DNA of 64,000 bases from Robinsoniella peoriensis (GTDB lineage Bacteria; Bacillota; Clostridia; Lachnospirales; Lachnospiraceae), in contig NZ_JTGN01000010.1 in NCBI RefSeq assembly GCF_000797495.1, forward strand, positions 221,314 to 285,313, read 5' to 3'. Numbering within the stretch: position 1 is the first letter of the stretch; every line of letters begins with the position of its first letter. Position numbers and translations under genes: made by a program. Of this stretch, positions 19,201 through 26,840 are shown piece by piece. Below the pieces are notes generated by a model. The model saw nothing but the letters and a program-made list of their open reading frames with translations, searched no databases and was not told the DNA's origin.

Positions 19201-19648
19201 TTATGAAAATGATTATCAAGGTATGACTGGAGCTTACGAAGAATCTGGGTTTGGAGAAAGTTATGAGGATTCAGGAAAATCTGAGTATGAAACAAGATAT
19301 GGGACTGCAGGAGAATCTGAGTATGAGGAAGACTATGAGTCTGCAGGTAATAAATCTGAATATGAGGAAGACTATGAGCCTGTAGTTGATGAATCTGAGT
19401 ATGAGGAAAACTATGAGCCAGCGGGTGATGGAACTGAATATGAGGAAGACTATGAGCCAGCAGTTGATGAATCTGAGTATGAGGAAAACTATGAGCCTGT
19501 GGGTGATGAATCTGAATATGAGGAAGACTATGAGCCTGAAGGTGATGAATCTGAGTATGAGGAAAACTATGAGCCAGCGGGTGATGAATCTGAATATGAA
19601 GAAAGCAATGAGTCTGCAGGGAAACCGGAATATAAAGAAAGTAAATAA
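16229..19648 (+). CDS. GtrA-YfhO fusion membrane protein with acidic repeat tail
   Basis: This is a 1139-residue polytopic membrane protein. Residues about 1-135 are a GtrA/GtcA-type domain (four helices; YIFFGGCTTLVNLVSYT, and VNKIFVFESK repeated as FSKAFVFKEK). Residues about 150-965 are a YfhO-type domain with many helices (FPFGDHGVLIIDSLHQYLPF, NYYIGFMLCLFS, NGLPNRFSF) and a soluble part before the last helix. In Bacillus and Listeria, GtcA (sugar-lipid flippase) and YfhO (a multi-membrane glycosyltransferase) act with CsbB to decorate lipoteichoic acid; here flippase-like and transferase-like parts are joined. The last 160 residues are an Asp/Glu/Tyr-rich tail made of 13-residue repeats. 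A CsbB-like enzyme is not next to it. The start follows GAGGAG. Confidence 0.85.
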   Translation: MNWIKKLFKNQAVRYIFFGGCTTLVNLVSYTLMRTVLGIDITIANFISILLAIAFAYVVNKIFVFESKRNTVWEVIKECAQFVGMRLLTMYIEVFGVVLLSCVWGMNDLIAKLVIQVVVLVLNYVFSKAFVFKEKKDISELTEKELKIRRTKKWCVIASAGIPAIVMLIAYIANGVFPFGDHGVLIIDSLHQYLPFFTDFHDKLAASESLLYSFGGGLGYNFWATYAYYLASPLNFLIVLFPARNMMDVMAYLIIIKIALCGGCFGYYLTTRNKGKNFTPVVFAVMYALSSFMIGYYFNLMWLDSIALLPIVMLGIERIVKGESGRTFGLSLFLGLYCNYYIGFMLCLFSCLYFLVQWIAAKRFTIKAFFKSGINFAWYALLSGGMAALVLMPAYKALGITESMDDNGFPDKIKFFTSTIDQLTSHFAFVEPINIADDQAGVNAYCGVIILILVVLYLLDKKVSLRERISKILLCALLVLSFNFNMLNFIWHGFHTQNGLPNRFSFIYICLILIMGYEAFTHVKNMHAVKIIISCLVPIGFVVYCMITKAGERDMYVYLVTLGLLVIYSILLLLYRFMKLRAVVVQNVILGVMLAEMITMGIYGVCSNGTVGRSTYLDEQSAYKKLMAEQGDKDFYRSEIDSQRMRNETMFMGGNGVVLFSSTMPAATVNMCKGIGMEARTNKNGYNGMTKLFNDVFGVRYLVSKADSDTLYNMNRVGYEEPLALYKNENALSLGFMVDSAIKDWQIEGLVPMEIQDQFAGLATGSDPMYTLREEYDIEEGPTYIIRLYPGEQTYLEMTSNVEKLVIKTPQYEKTINGYNTNLFDLGRVTEDGKANVTITYKEGNENPVGVRVYTCKDEDYAKMYEKLSANQMNVTTAEDGKIRGNIDVKTAGTLLTSIPYDTGWKVMVDGKEIETYAVGTALMGFDLNEGAHEITMDFTPEGLWSGSFISIASIVLFMVTIMLEGRSRRKKGIIAESEEEDIDDDDYDEDYENDYQGMTGAYEESGFGESYEDSGKSEYETRYGTAGESEYEEDYESAGNKSEYEEDYEPVVDESEYEENYEPAGDGTEYEEDYEPAVDESEYEENYEPVGDESEYEEDYEPEGDESEYEENYEPAGDESEYEESNESAGKPEYKESK
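19280..19645 (+). repeat. 39-bp coding tandem repeats (SEYEEDYEP..DE)
   Basis: About nine 13-codon units of the form SEYEE(D/N)YEP(x)(x)DE close the GtrA-YfhO reading frame. Several consecutive units alternate Asp and Asn at position six, which suggests that a 78-bp double unit was amplified. The outermost units are degenerate. The tail follows the last membrane helix and is strongly negative. Confidence 0.85.
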
Positions 19649-19736
19649 GTCTTCATTAGCATCTGGCTATGAATAAGGTAATGCGTTTATAGGAGAACCT
19701 GAGCAAAAACGAAGTAAGTATAAGAGTAAAAATAAT

Positions 19737-19780
19737 ATGGTTCAAATATACAGCAGATACTGCATGTGTATTTGAACCAT
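19737..19780 (+). terminator. Stem-loop after the GtrA-YfhO gene
   Basis: ATGGTTCAAATA at 19737 pairs perfectly with TATTTGAACCAT ending at 19780. It is followed by AAATTTATT rather than a pure T-run, so termination is likely but not certain. Confidence 0.5.
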
Positions 19781-19870
19781 AAATTTATTGAAAATGAACA
19801 AATAAAAGCTAATCAGGTAAATTAGTTAAGTAGTGTCACATACATCGGAGAAAAGAGGGTTAAAAACGTT

Positions 19871-21037
19871 ATGAATATTACATTTTCCAATAAGTCAAAT
19901 ATGTTTCAAGCGGGAATATTTGCCGTGCTCAATGAAAAAAAGGAAGAGTTAATCAGGCAGGGAAAGAAAATATATAATCTTTCGGTAGGTACACCGGACT
20001 TTAAAACCGCTCCACACATCATAGAAGCCGTATCTGAGGCTGCAAAAGACCCGGACAACTACAAATATGCCCTGGTAGATATTCCGCAGCTTATACAGGC
20101 TGTACAGGACTTCTACCAAAAAAGATTCCAGGTTGCGCTGGAAGCGGATGAAATTATGTCCATGAATGGATCCCAGGAAGGAATGGCACATTTTGCATGG
20201 ACATTGTGCAACCCCCAGGATGTGGTGCTGGTTCCGAATCCTGGATATCCTATATTCAATATTGGTCCATCCCTATGCGATGCAAAGACAATACAGTATC
20301 CATTATACAAAGAAAATAATTTTTTACCCCGGCTGGATGAAATTCCGGAAGAAACAGCAAAAGCCGCAAAATTTATGGTAGTAAATTATCCGGCAAATCC
20401 GGTCTGCGCAGTTGCTCCTGACAGTTTTTATGAAGAGCTGATCGCATTTGCCAGAAAGTATGAAATTGTAATCTTACATGACAATGCCTATTCCGATATC
20501 ATTTATGGCGGAAGAAAAGGAGGTTCCTTTTTGCAGTTTGAAGGGGCAAAAGAAGTAGGTGTTGAATTTTATTCCCTATCTAAATCATTTAACTACACCG
20601 GTGCCAGAATGTCCTTTGCCATTGGAAATAAAAAAATTATCGAGAAATTCCGGGCGGTCAGAACCCAGATCGATTACGGTGTATTTCTGCCTGTTCAGTA
20701 TGGGGCAGCGGCAGCACTGAATGGACCGTTTTATATGGTAGAAGAGCAGTGCCGGGAATATGAAAAAAGAAATCAGGCGCTTTGCGGCGGACTTCGCAGC
20801 ATCGGCTGGAATGTGCCAGACAGTGAGGGCACAATGTTTGTATGGGCGCCATTGCCGGATGGTTATACAGATTCGAATGAATTTGTAATGGAACTGATGG
20901 AAAAATCCGGCGTCATCTGTGTACCGGGCAGCAGCTTTGGAACTTTGGGTGAAGGATATGTGAGATTTGCCCTGGTGGAGAATGTGGAGCGGATAGAGGA
21001 GATTGTGGAGAGTATTCGGGCCAGTGGGATCTTATAA
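19871..21037 (+). CDS. PLP-dependent class I/II aminotransferase
   Basis: This is a 388-residue cytoplasmic fold-type I aminotransferase. It shows NLSVGTPDFKTAPH near the N-terminus, MSMNGSQEGMAH (cofactor phosphate region), NYPANPVCA, HDNAYSDIIY (the Asp that contacts the pyridine ring) and the Schiff-base Lys in SLSKSFNYTGARMSF. The SKSFN-TG-R form is seen in LL-diaminopimelate and related amino acid aminotransferases. Both of its neighbours are unrelated, so the substrate cannot be fixed from context. It appears to be a single-gene unit, with hairpins before and after it. Confidence 0.88.
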   Translation: MNITFSNKSNMFQAGIFAVLNEKKEELIRQGKKIYNLSVGTPDFKTAPHIIEAVSEAAKDPDNYKYALVDIPQLIQAVQDFYQKRFQVALEADEIMSMNGSQEGMAHFAWTLCNPQDVVLVPNPGYPIFNIGPSLCDAKTIQYPLYKENNFLPRLDEIPEETAKAAKFMVVNYPANPVCAVAPDSFYEELIAFARKYEIVILHDNAYSDIIYGGRKGGSFLQFEGAKEVGVEFYSLSKSFNYTGARMSFAIGNKKIIEKFRAVRTQIDYGVFLPVQYGAAAALNGPFYMVEEQCREYEKRNQALCGGLRSIGWNVPDSEGTMFVWAPLPDGYTDSNEFVMELMEKSGVICVPGSSFGTLGEGYVRFALVENVERIEEIVESIRASGIL

Positions 21038-21168
21038 ATAGTCTGATAAATTTACTCCGTATTACTTAGTGTTTATAGATTGCATTTATTGTATCAAGGA
21101 GAACATTTAAAAGTACTTAATGATAGAATATATTTCTGTAAAATTCACATAGTAAGAGAAATCCATCA

Positions 21169-21200
21169 AAAAGAGGGCTTGAAATAAAGCCCTCTTTATT
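21169..21200 (+). terminator. Rho-independent terminator after the aminotransferase
   Basis: AAGAGGGCTT (21171-21180) pairs with AAGCCCTCTT (21187-21196), then TATTGTATT. The rest of the gap 21038-21347 holds no gene that I can support. Confidence 0.8.
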
Positions 21201-21347
21201 GTATTATAGGGAGTAAAGTACAGGCCAAATAAAATGACTTTTATAAATCGGTACAACGATACCGGGCAGCCGGTCAAATTGCTGGTCTATTTTTCCGGTT
21301 TAAGGGTATATATGGTACTGGATATAAAAACAGATTAGGGGTAAAAA

Positions 21348-22259
21348 GTGAATCAGGATTTGTATAATCAGTTGTGTGAGATTGTCGGAAGTGACAATGT
21401 ACATGTAGATGAAGAAATGAAGAAACATACCACTTTCCGAATTGGAGGTCCGGCAGATTTTTATGTATTGCCTCATTCCAAAGATGAAATTGGACGTGTG
21501 GTGCAGGTGTGTAAGAACACCGGAGAGCCGTTTTATGTTTTGGGAAACGGCAGTAATCTTTTGGTGGGTGACAAAGGTTATCGCGGAGTCATTATTCAAA
21601 TTTTTAAGAATTACAGTGATATTATAATAGAAGGAACGCAGATCACTGCAAAGTCCGGGGCTTTATTGTCGAAAGTAGCTAAGAAAGCTTTAGATGCAGG
21701 ACTTACCGGATTTGAATTTGCATCAGGGATTCCTGGAACAATCGGTGGTGCGGTAGTTATGAACGCAGGTGCCTATGGCGGAGAAATGAAAGATGTAATT
21801 CTTTCTGCCACGGTCATGACACAGGAAGGCAGCATTCAAAAGCTGTCAAATCAGGAACTTCAGTTAGGGTATCGAACCAGTCTGGTAGCCAGACAGAATG
21901 ATATTGTATTGGAAGTAAGTCTTGAATTAAAAAAAGGTGATCCGGACCAGATCCGAAGCCTCATGGAAGAATTGAAAAATAAAAGAGTTACAAAACAGCC
22001 TCTGGAGTACCCCAGCGCCGGCAGTACGTTTAAACGGCCGGAAGGGTATTTTGCCGGAAAGCTGATTATGGATGCAGGACTGAGAGGATTTTCCGTTGGA
22101 GATGCTCAGGTTTCAGAAAAGCATTGTGGATTTGTGATTAATAAAGGGAATGCTTCTGCCAGAGACATTGTGGCACTGATGGATGAAGTTACCGGACGTG
22201 TGAAAGAACAGTTCGGTGTGACATTAGAGCCGGAAGTGAAAAGATTAGGAGAATTCTAA
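21348..22259 (+). CDS. murB: UDP-N-acetylenolpyruvoylglucosamine reductase
   Basis: MurB reduces UDP-GlcNAc-enolpyruvate to UDP-MurNAc with FAD and NADPH, the second committed step of peptidoglycan precursor synthesis. The 303-residue length fits the short type IIb form. Motifs: the FAD-binding VLGNGSNLLVGDKGYRG, GIPGTIGGAVVMNAGAYGGE, the catalytic Ser in YPSAGSTFKRPEG and the C-terminal Glu in TLEPEVKRLG. The start is GTG with AGGGG 5 bp upstream. It is followed by rapZ with 2 bp between, starting the cluster murB-rapZ-whiA-HPr-like. Confidence 0.96.
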   Translation: MNQDLYNQLCEIVGSDNVHVDEEMKKHTTFRIGGPADFYVLPHSKDEIGRVVQVCKNTGEPFYVLGNGSNLLVGDKGYRGVIIQIFKNYSDIIIEGTQITAKSGALLSKVAKKALDAGLTGFEFASGIPGTIGGAVVMNAGAYGGEMKDVILSATVMTQEGSIQKLSNQELQLGYRTSLVARQNDIVLEVSLELKKGDPDQIRSLMEELKNKRVTKQPLEYPSAGSTFKRPEGYFAGKLIMDAGLRGFSVGDAQVSEKHCGFVINKGNASARDIVALMDEVTGRVKEQFGVTLEPEVKRLGEF

Positions 22260-22261
22260 GG

Positions 22262-23119
22262 ATGAGATTCGTAATTGTTACGGGAATGTCCGGAGCAGGT
22301 AAAAGTACGGCGCTTAAGATGCTGGAGGATGTTGGTTATTTTTGTGTAGATAATCTGCCGATACAGCTCCTGCGTAAGTTTGCAGAACTGGCCTGTACAC
22401 CGGGAAACGAGATAAATAAAGTGGCAATGGGCGTAGATGTGCGAAACGGCAGGGCATTAAAGGAACTGGAACATGTTTTGGAGTCAATGGTAATAGAAGG
22501 ATTCCATTATGAGATCCTCTTTCTGGATGCGGCAGATGCAGTTCTTGTGAAACGTTACAAGGAAACCAGAAGAGCCCATCCACTTGCAAAAAACGGCAGA
22601 ATTGATAAGGGAATTGCCGCAGAGCGGGAACAGCTGGTTTTCTTAAAACAGCATGCGGATTATATCCTGGATACCAGTCAGCTGCTGACCAGGGAGCTGA
22701 AGCTGGAACTGGATAAGATATTTGTGCAAAACCAGGAATTTAAAAATATCATGATTACTATTTTATCCTTCGGCTTTAAATATGGGATACCAAGTGATTC
22801 AGATCTGGTATTTGATGTACGCTTTCTGCCAAATCCTTTCTATATTGAAGAGTTAAAGCACAAGACCGGAAATGACAGGGAAGTACAGGACTATGTTATG
22901 GGATATGACATAGCACATGAATTTTTGAATAAACTGACCGATATGGTAGAATTTCTCATACCGAATTACATTATAGAAGGAAAAAACCAGTTGGTTATCA
23001 GCATTGGCTGTACGGGAGGGAAACACCGTTCAGTAACATTGGCAAACAGGCTGTTCGAAACCCTTGGTCCCAAGGATGAATACGGACTGAAAATAGAACA
23101 CAGGGATATTAATAGATAA
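22262..23119 (+). CDS. rapZ: RNase adapter/nucleotide-binding protein RapZ (YvcJ)
   Basis: This 285-residue P-loop protein has Walker A GMSGAGKS at residues 8-15, followed by the family hallmark VGYFCVDNLP. The C-terminal domain has SFGFKYGIP, DVRFLPNPFY and SIGCTGGKHRSV. In enterobacteria RapZ controls glmS through small RNAs; in Bacillus the YvcJ homologue binds nucleotides and affects competence. Here it stands between murB and whiA. The gluconeogenesis factor YvcK, which lies between rapZ and whiA in Bacillus, is absent. Confidence 0.95.
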   Translation: MRFVIVTGMSGAGKSTALKMLEDVGYFCVDNLPIQLLRKFAELACTPGNEINKVAMGVDVRNGRALKELEHVLESMVIEGFHYEILFLDAADAVLVKRYKETRRAHPLAKNGRIDKGIAAEREQLVFLKQHADYILDTSQLLTRELKLELDKIFVQNQEFKNIMITILSFGFKYGIPSDSDLVFDVRFLPNPFYIEELKHKTGNDREVQDYVMGYDIAHEFLNKLTDMVEFLIPNYIIEGKNQLVISIGCTGGKHRSVTLANRLFETLGPKDEYGLKIEHRDINR

Positions 23120-23130
23120 GAGGGTGTGTT

Positions 23131-24099
23131 ATGTCTTTTTCAAGCGATGTCAAAGAAGAATTATCAAGACAGTCCAGCAGCGCGAGACATTGCCAAATTG
23201 CAGAAATTACCGCAATCATAAGTATGTGCGGTGGTATATCCATCTCCAGCAAAGACAAATACAGTGTAAGAATCCAGACAGAAAATATCGCAGTCGCAAG
23301 AAAGTACTTTACTTTATTGAGAAAAACCTTTAATATAGAGACGGAGGTTTCTATCAGACAGAATGTGTCTGTAAGAAAAAGCCGCGTGTATATGGTTTTG
23401 GTAAAACGACACGAAGATTCACTTATGATTTTGAAGGCTGCCAAGCTCCTGAATAAGGATATGGAAGTAGAAGAAAATCTTTCCATAGTGAATAATATGG
23501 TGATTCAGAACACATGCTGTAAAAGGGCATTTATCAGAGGCGCTTTTCTGGCAGCAGGTTCGATCAGTGATCCGCAGAAGTTTTATCATTTTGAAATTGT
23601 CTGCACGACCATACATAAGGCAGAACAGCTGCAGGCGATTATTAATAGTTTCGATCTGGATGCCAAAATCGTAGCCAGAAAGAAATATTATGTTGTCTAT
23701 ATAAAAGAAGGCGCACAAATAGTCGATATATTGAATATCATGGAGGCACATGTGGCACTTATGAATTTAGAGAATGTCCGGATTTTGAAGGACATGCGCA
23801 ACGAGGTGAACCGAAAGGTTAATTGCGAGACGGCTAATATTCATAAAACAGTCAGCGCGGCAGTAAAACAAATAGAAGATATCAAGTATATTCAGTCAAC
23901 GGCAGGATTTGAGAGTCTGTCCGAAGGATTGGCTGAAATGGCAGAACTACGGTTAGCCCAGCCGGATGCGACACTAAAGGAATTGGGAATGTTGTTAACA
24001 CCTCAAGTTGGAAAATCAGGAGTAAATCATAGATTGAGAAAATTAAGCAATTTAGCGGATGAGCTAAGAGAGAACAAGGAGGAGAAACATTATGATTAA
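23131..24099 (+). CDS. whiA: Sporulation/division regulator WhiA
   Basis: WhiA proteins combine a degenerate LAGLIDADG homing-endonuclease fold with a C-terminal helix-turn-helix. This 322-residue protein begins MSFSSDVKEELSRQ, has RGAFLAAGSISDP (endonuclease-like fold) and ends with the DNA-binding LRLAQPDATLKELGMLL and SGVNHRLRKLSNLA. It is a DNA-binding regulator of sporulation in actinomycetes and of cell division and chromosome segregation in Bacillus. It overlaps the next gene by 8 bp. GAGGGTG precedes the start. Confidence 0.95.
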   Translation: MSFSSDVKEELSRQSSSARHCQIAEITAIISMCGGISISSKDKYSVRIQTENIAVARKYFTLLRKTFNIETEVSIRQNVSVRKSRVYMVLVKRHEDSLMILKAAKLLNKDMEVEENLSIVNNMVIQNTCCKRAFIRGAFLAAGSISDPQKFYHFEIVCTTIHKAEQLQAIINSFDLDAKIVARKKYYVVYIKEGAQIVDILNIMEAHVALMNLENVRILKDMRNEVNRKVNCETANIHKTVSAAVKQIEDIKYIQSTAGFESLSEGLAEMAELRLAQPDATLKELGMLLTPQVGKSGVNHRLRKLSNLADELRENKEEKHYD

Positions 24100-24346
24100 A
24101 AAACCTATCACAATTCAGATTCCAAGTGGATTGGAAGCAAGACCGGTAGCACTTTTGGTGCAGGTGGCAAGCCAGTATGAGAGCGATATCCATGTAGAAT
24201 GTGGTGACAAGAAAGTGAATGCTAAGAGTATAATGGGTATGATGACTTTGGGCCTGGTAGCAGGTGAAAATGTTAATGTCATTGTAGAAGGCAGCGATGA
24301 GCAGGAAGCTATGAACAATATTGAAAAATATTTAAGCAGCAAATAA
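24092..24346 (+). CDS. crh: HPr-like protein lacking His15 (Crh-like)
   Basis: This is an 84-residue HPr fold protein. The loop that carries the phosphorylated histidine in HPr reads SGLEARPVA, with Glu at position 15, so it cannot accept phosphate from PTS enzyme I. The regulatory Ser46 is kept in NAKSIMGMMTLG, the HPr kinase site. Bacillus Crh has the same logic (Gln15, Ser46) and also sits downstream of whiA. By analogy it would act as a co-repressor with CcpA, or as a metabolic sensor, rather than in sugar transport. It follows a GGAGGAG site inside the end of whiA. A true HPr is encoded at 61853. Confidence 0.85.
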   Translation: MIKKPITIQIPSGLEARPVALLVQVASQYESDIHVECGDKKVNAKSIMGMMTLGLVAGENVNVIVEGSDEQEAMNNIEKYLSSK

Positions 24347-24366
24347 TAATTATAAAAGCAACAAGA

Positions 24367-24460
24367 AATAAGGGGAGTCGGGAGAACCCGGCTGAGAGTA
24401 AACTACACCAATGTTTAGACCCATAACCTGATCTGGATCATACCAGCGTAGGGAAATATA
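24367..24460 (+). promoter_or_regulatory. TPP riboswitch (THI element)
   Basis: The aptamer core is clear: GGGGAGTCGGGAGAACC, CTGAGAGTAAAC, then ACCCATAACCTGATCTGGAT and TACCAGCGTAGGGA, all in the conserved order. It lies 25 bp after the Crh-like gene and about 115 bp before a thiamine-related importer operon, so thiamine pyrophosphate should switch that operon off. Confidence 0.95.
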
Positions 24461-24507
24461 CCAATGGAGCAGTTTTCGGAACTTTAGATAAATTGCAGCT
24501 GATTGAT

Positions 24508-24540
24508 AAAACCCTATCGAGTAGATAGGGTTTTTGTTTT
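24508..24540 (+). terminator. Terminator of the TPP riboswitch expression platform
   Basis: AAACCCTATC and GATAGGGTTT form a 10-bp stem with a 5-base loop, followed by TTGTTTT. It lies between the aptamer and the first gene, so control is likely by premature termination. Confidence 0.88.
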
Positions 24541-24577
24541 ATATAAAATAATAATATAAGAAATGGAGAAATGAAAG

Positions 24578-24874
24578 ATGAATGCAAGTGTAGCGATCCA
24601 AACTTTACCGAAAGCAAAAAATGATGAGGAATTAATCCGTATTGTAGATGAAGTTATTGCGTATATTAAAAGCACGGGTTTAAATTATTATGTAGGACCT
24701 TTTGAGACTGCAATCGAAGGTGATTATGATGAGTTAATGGATATTATCAAAGAATGCCAGCACATTGCAATACGCGCAGGTGCACCGTCTGTTGCGGCAT
24801 ATATTAAAGTTTCCTATAAGCCGGAAGGAGATGTACTTACGATTGAAAAGAAAGTTACAAAGCATCACCAGTAA
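24578..24874 (+). CDS. MTH1187/YqgV-family thiamine-binding protein
   Basis: This is a 98-residue soluble protein of the DUF77/MTH1187 family (ferredoxin-like fold), with VAIQTLPKAK, GLNYYVGPFETAIEGDYDEL and AYIKVSYKP. Family members with this gene context bind thiamine or hydroxymethylpyrimidine-related compounds. It is the first gene after the TPP riboswitch, with GAAATGGAGAAATGAAAG before the ATG, and its 3' end overlaps the permease gene. Its exact role, as a cytoplasmic binding or buffering protein, is inferred. Confidence 0.85.
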   Translation: MNASVAIQTLPKAKNDEELIRIVDEVIAYIKSTGLNYYVGPFETAIEGDYDELMDIIKECQHIAIRAGAPSVAAYIKVSYKPEGDVLTIEKKVTKHHQ

Positions 24875-25607
24875 GCTTTATTGTATCAGTGCGATCCTGG
24901 CTTTGCTTGTTTTATGGCAGGCGGCATCATCATTTGAACTGGTGCCTTCTTTTATGCTGCCGTCGCCGGTGGCTGTCATCAAAGCATTTGTAAGTGATTT
25001 CAACTTATTGATGATGCATTTGGGGACAACGCTGATTGAGGCTTTTCTGGGTCTGGGAATCGGCATATTGACCGGATTTCTGGCTGCGGTGTTGATGGAT
25101 CGTTTTGAAGGGGTGTATAAGGCATTTTATCCGATCATGGTGATTACCCAGACGATCCCTACAATTGCCATTGCACCGCTTTTAGTATTGTGGATGGGAT
25201 ATGATGTTGCGCCGAAAGTTACATTGATTGTAATCGTAACTTTTTTCCCGATTGCAGTGGGACTTTTAGAAGGTTTCCGGGCGGCGGATAAAGATACCAT
25301 GAATCTTATGAGATCCATGGGGGCAAGCCAGGGACAGATTTTTCGCTATGTGAAACTTCCCGGTGCGTTGGGCAATTTTTTTACAAGTCTTAAAATTTCA
25401 GTCTCTTATTCTGTAGTGGGAGCAGTGATTGCGGAATGGCTGGGTGGATTTCAGGGGCTTGGAGTATACATGACCCGGGTGCGGAGTGCTTATTCTTTTG
25501 ATAAAATGTTTGCAGTAATTTTTCTGATATCAGCAATTAGTCTGGTTCTGATGTGGCTGGTAACAATACTGCGCAAGAAGTTGATGCCTTGGGATCATTT
25601 AGAATAA
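24831..25607 (+). CDS. thiX: ABC transporter permease for thiamine precursor (ThiX-like)
   Basis: This is an inner-membrane permease of the SsuC/TauC/ThiX type. The coupling loop EGFRAADKDTMNLMRSMGAS, the family start PSFMLPSPVAVIKAF and about six membrane helices are visible. The frame is open from an ATG at 24765, but that would overlap the preceding gene by 110 bp. Better starts are ATG 24831 or TTG 24843, the latter 12 bp after GGAAGGAG. With ATG 24831 the length is 258 residues, normal for the family. It partners with the lipoprotein and ATPase downstream. Regulation is by the TPP riboswitch. Confidence 0.85.
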   Translation: MYLRLKRKLQSITSKLYCISAILALLVLWQAASSFELVPSFMLPSPVAVIKAFVSDFNLLMMHLGTTLIEAFLGLGIGILTGFLAAVLMDRFEGVYKAFYPIMVITQTIPTIAIAPLLVLWMGYDVAPKVTLIVIVTFFPIAVGLLEGFRAADKDTMNLMRSMGASQGQIFRYVKLPGALGNFFTSLKISVSYSVVGAVIAEWLGGFQGLGVYMTRVRSAYSFDKMFAVIFLISAISLVLMWLVTILRKKLMPWDHLE

Positions 25608-25721
25608 TACATGAAAAAAATGTGATTTATAAATAGTAAAAACATTTGCAAATATTTGCAACAGTGAATGTAATTCGATTAGTGAATATATTTGAAACAG
25701 AGAATTTAGAGGAGAATACAA

Positions 25722-26837
25722 ATGAAAAAGAATTTATTGGCGGTTACGTTAAGCCTGACTATGGTTATGGCTCTGGCAGGCTGCGGAACCAGTGCGTCAA
25801 AAGGAGAAATAACCGGTGCATCCGGTGATACACAAGCTGTAGAGACAGAAAATCCTGCAGCACAAAAGGACAGTACGGCAGAAGACGGCGGAGAAGCGCA
25901 GTCAGAGAGCCAGGCAAAAACAGCAGGAGAAAAGACAAAGCTCACATTTGTACTGGACTGGACACCAAATACCAACCATACCGGACTCTATGTAGCTCAG
26001 GAAAAGGGATATTTTGAGGAAGCCGGTCTGGAAGTTGAGATTGTACAGCCTCCGGAAGATGGTGCTACGGCACTTGTTGCTTCCGGAAAAGCACAGTTTG
26101 GCGTGGATTTCCAGGATTCGCTGGCTCCTGCATTTGCAAGGGAAGATCCGCTTCCGGTAACGGCAGTTGCAGCTGTGATCCAGCATAATACATCCGGAAT
26201 TATTTCCAGAAAAGGGGAAGGCATGGACGCACCCAAAGGGATGGAAGACCATGTTTATGCTACCTGGGATCTACCGGTAGAAAAAGCGATGATTGCAAAT
26301 GTAGTAGAGCAGGATGGCGGTGATTTCAGTAAAGTGAAACTGATTCCAAGCACAGTAACAGATGAAGTGACTGCTCTGAAATCAAAACAGGTGGATGCTA
26401 TATGGGTATATTATGCGTGGGGTGGTATTGCTACAGAGGTAAATGACCTGCCAACAGATTATTTCGCATTTAAGGATATCAACCCGGTATTTGATTATTA
26501 TACCCCTGTTATTGTAGCCAATAATGATTTTCTGAAAGATAATACGGATGCAGCAAAGGCATTTATGTCGGCTCTGGCAAAGGGATATGAGGATGCCATT
26601 AAGGACCCGGCTGGTGCGGCGGATATTCTCTGCAAGGCAGCACCGGAATTGGACAGCAAACTGGTTCAGGCGAGCCAGGAATATTTAAAGGACCAATATC
26701 AGTCGGATGCAAAGAGCTGGGGATATATCGATGCGGCAAGATGGGATGGGTTTTATGGCTGGCTTAATGAAAACAAGCTGGCAGATAAAGAAATTCCTGC
26801 AGGATACGGTTTTTCCAACGAGTATTTACCACAATAA
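25722..26837 (+). CDS. thiY: Thiamine-precursor-binding lipoprotein (ThiY/NMT1-like)
   Basis: This is a 371-residue secreted substrate-binding protein. The lipoprotein signal has the lipobox LAGC with Cys21, followed by a low-complexity linker to about residue 68. The NMT1/THI5-like domain shows FVLDWTPNTNHTGLYVAQEKG, PPEDGATALVASGKAQFGVD and IQHNTSGI. The relatives bind formyl-aminopyrimidine or hydroxymethylpyrimidine for thiamine salvage. That specificity fits the riboswitch upstream. It lies 114 bp after the permease; AGAGGAG precedes the start. Confidence 0.9.
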   Translation: MKKNLLAVTLSLTMVMALAGCGTSASKGEITGASGDTQAVETENPAAQKDSTAEDGGEAQSESQAKTAGEKTKLTFVLDWTPNTNHTGLYVAQEKGYFEEAGLEVEIVQPPEDGATALVASGKAQFGVDFQDSLAPAFAREDPLPVTAVAAVIQHNTSGIISRKGEGMDAPKGMEDHVYATWDLPVEKAMIANVVEQDGGDFSKVKLIPSTVTDEVTALKSKQVDAIWVYYAWGGIATEVNDLPTDYFAFKDINPVFDYYTPVIVANNDFLKDNTDAAKAFMSALAKGYEDAIKDPAGAADILCKAAPELDSKLVQASQEYLKDQYQSDAKSWGYIDAARWDGFYGWLNENKLADKEIPAGYGFSNEYLPQ

Positions 26838-26840
26838 GCA

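Noticed and set aside
19386-19676. Open frame of 96 codons (MNLSMRKTMS repeats) in another frame over the acidic tail
   Set aside because: It is a shadow of the tandem repeat in the GtrA-YfhO frame and has no start signal of its own.
24765-24830. Upstream start of the thiX-like permease
   Set aside because: It would overlap the preceding gene by 110 bp and adds residues not seen in this permease family; ATG 24831 or TTG 24843 fit better.
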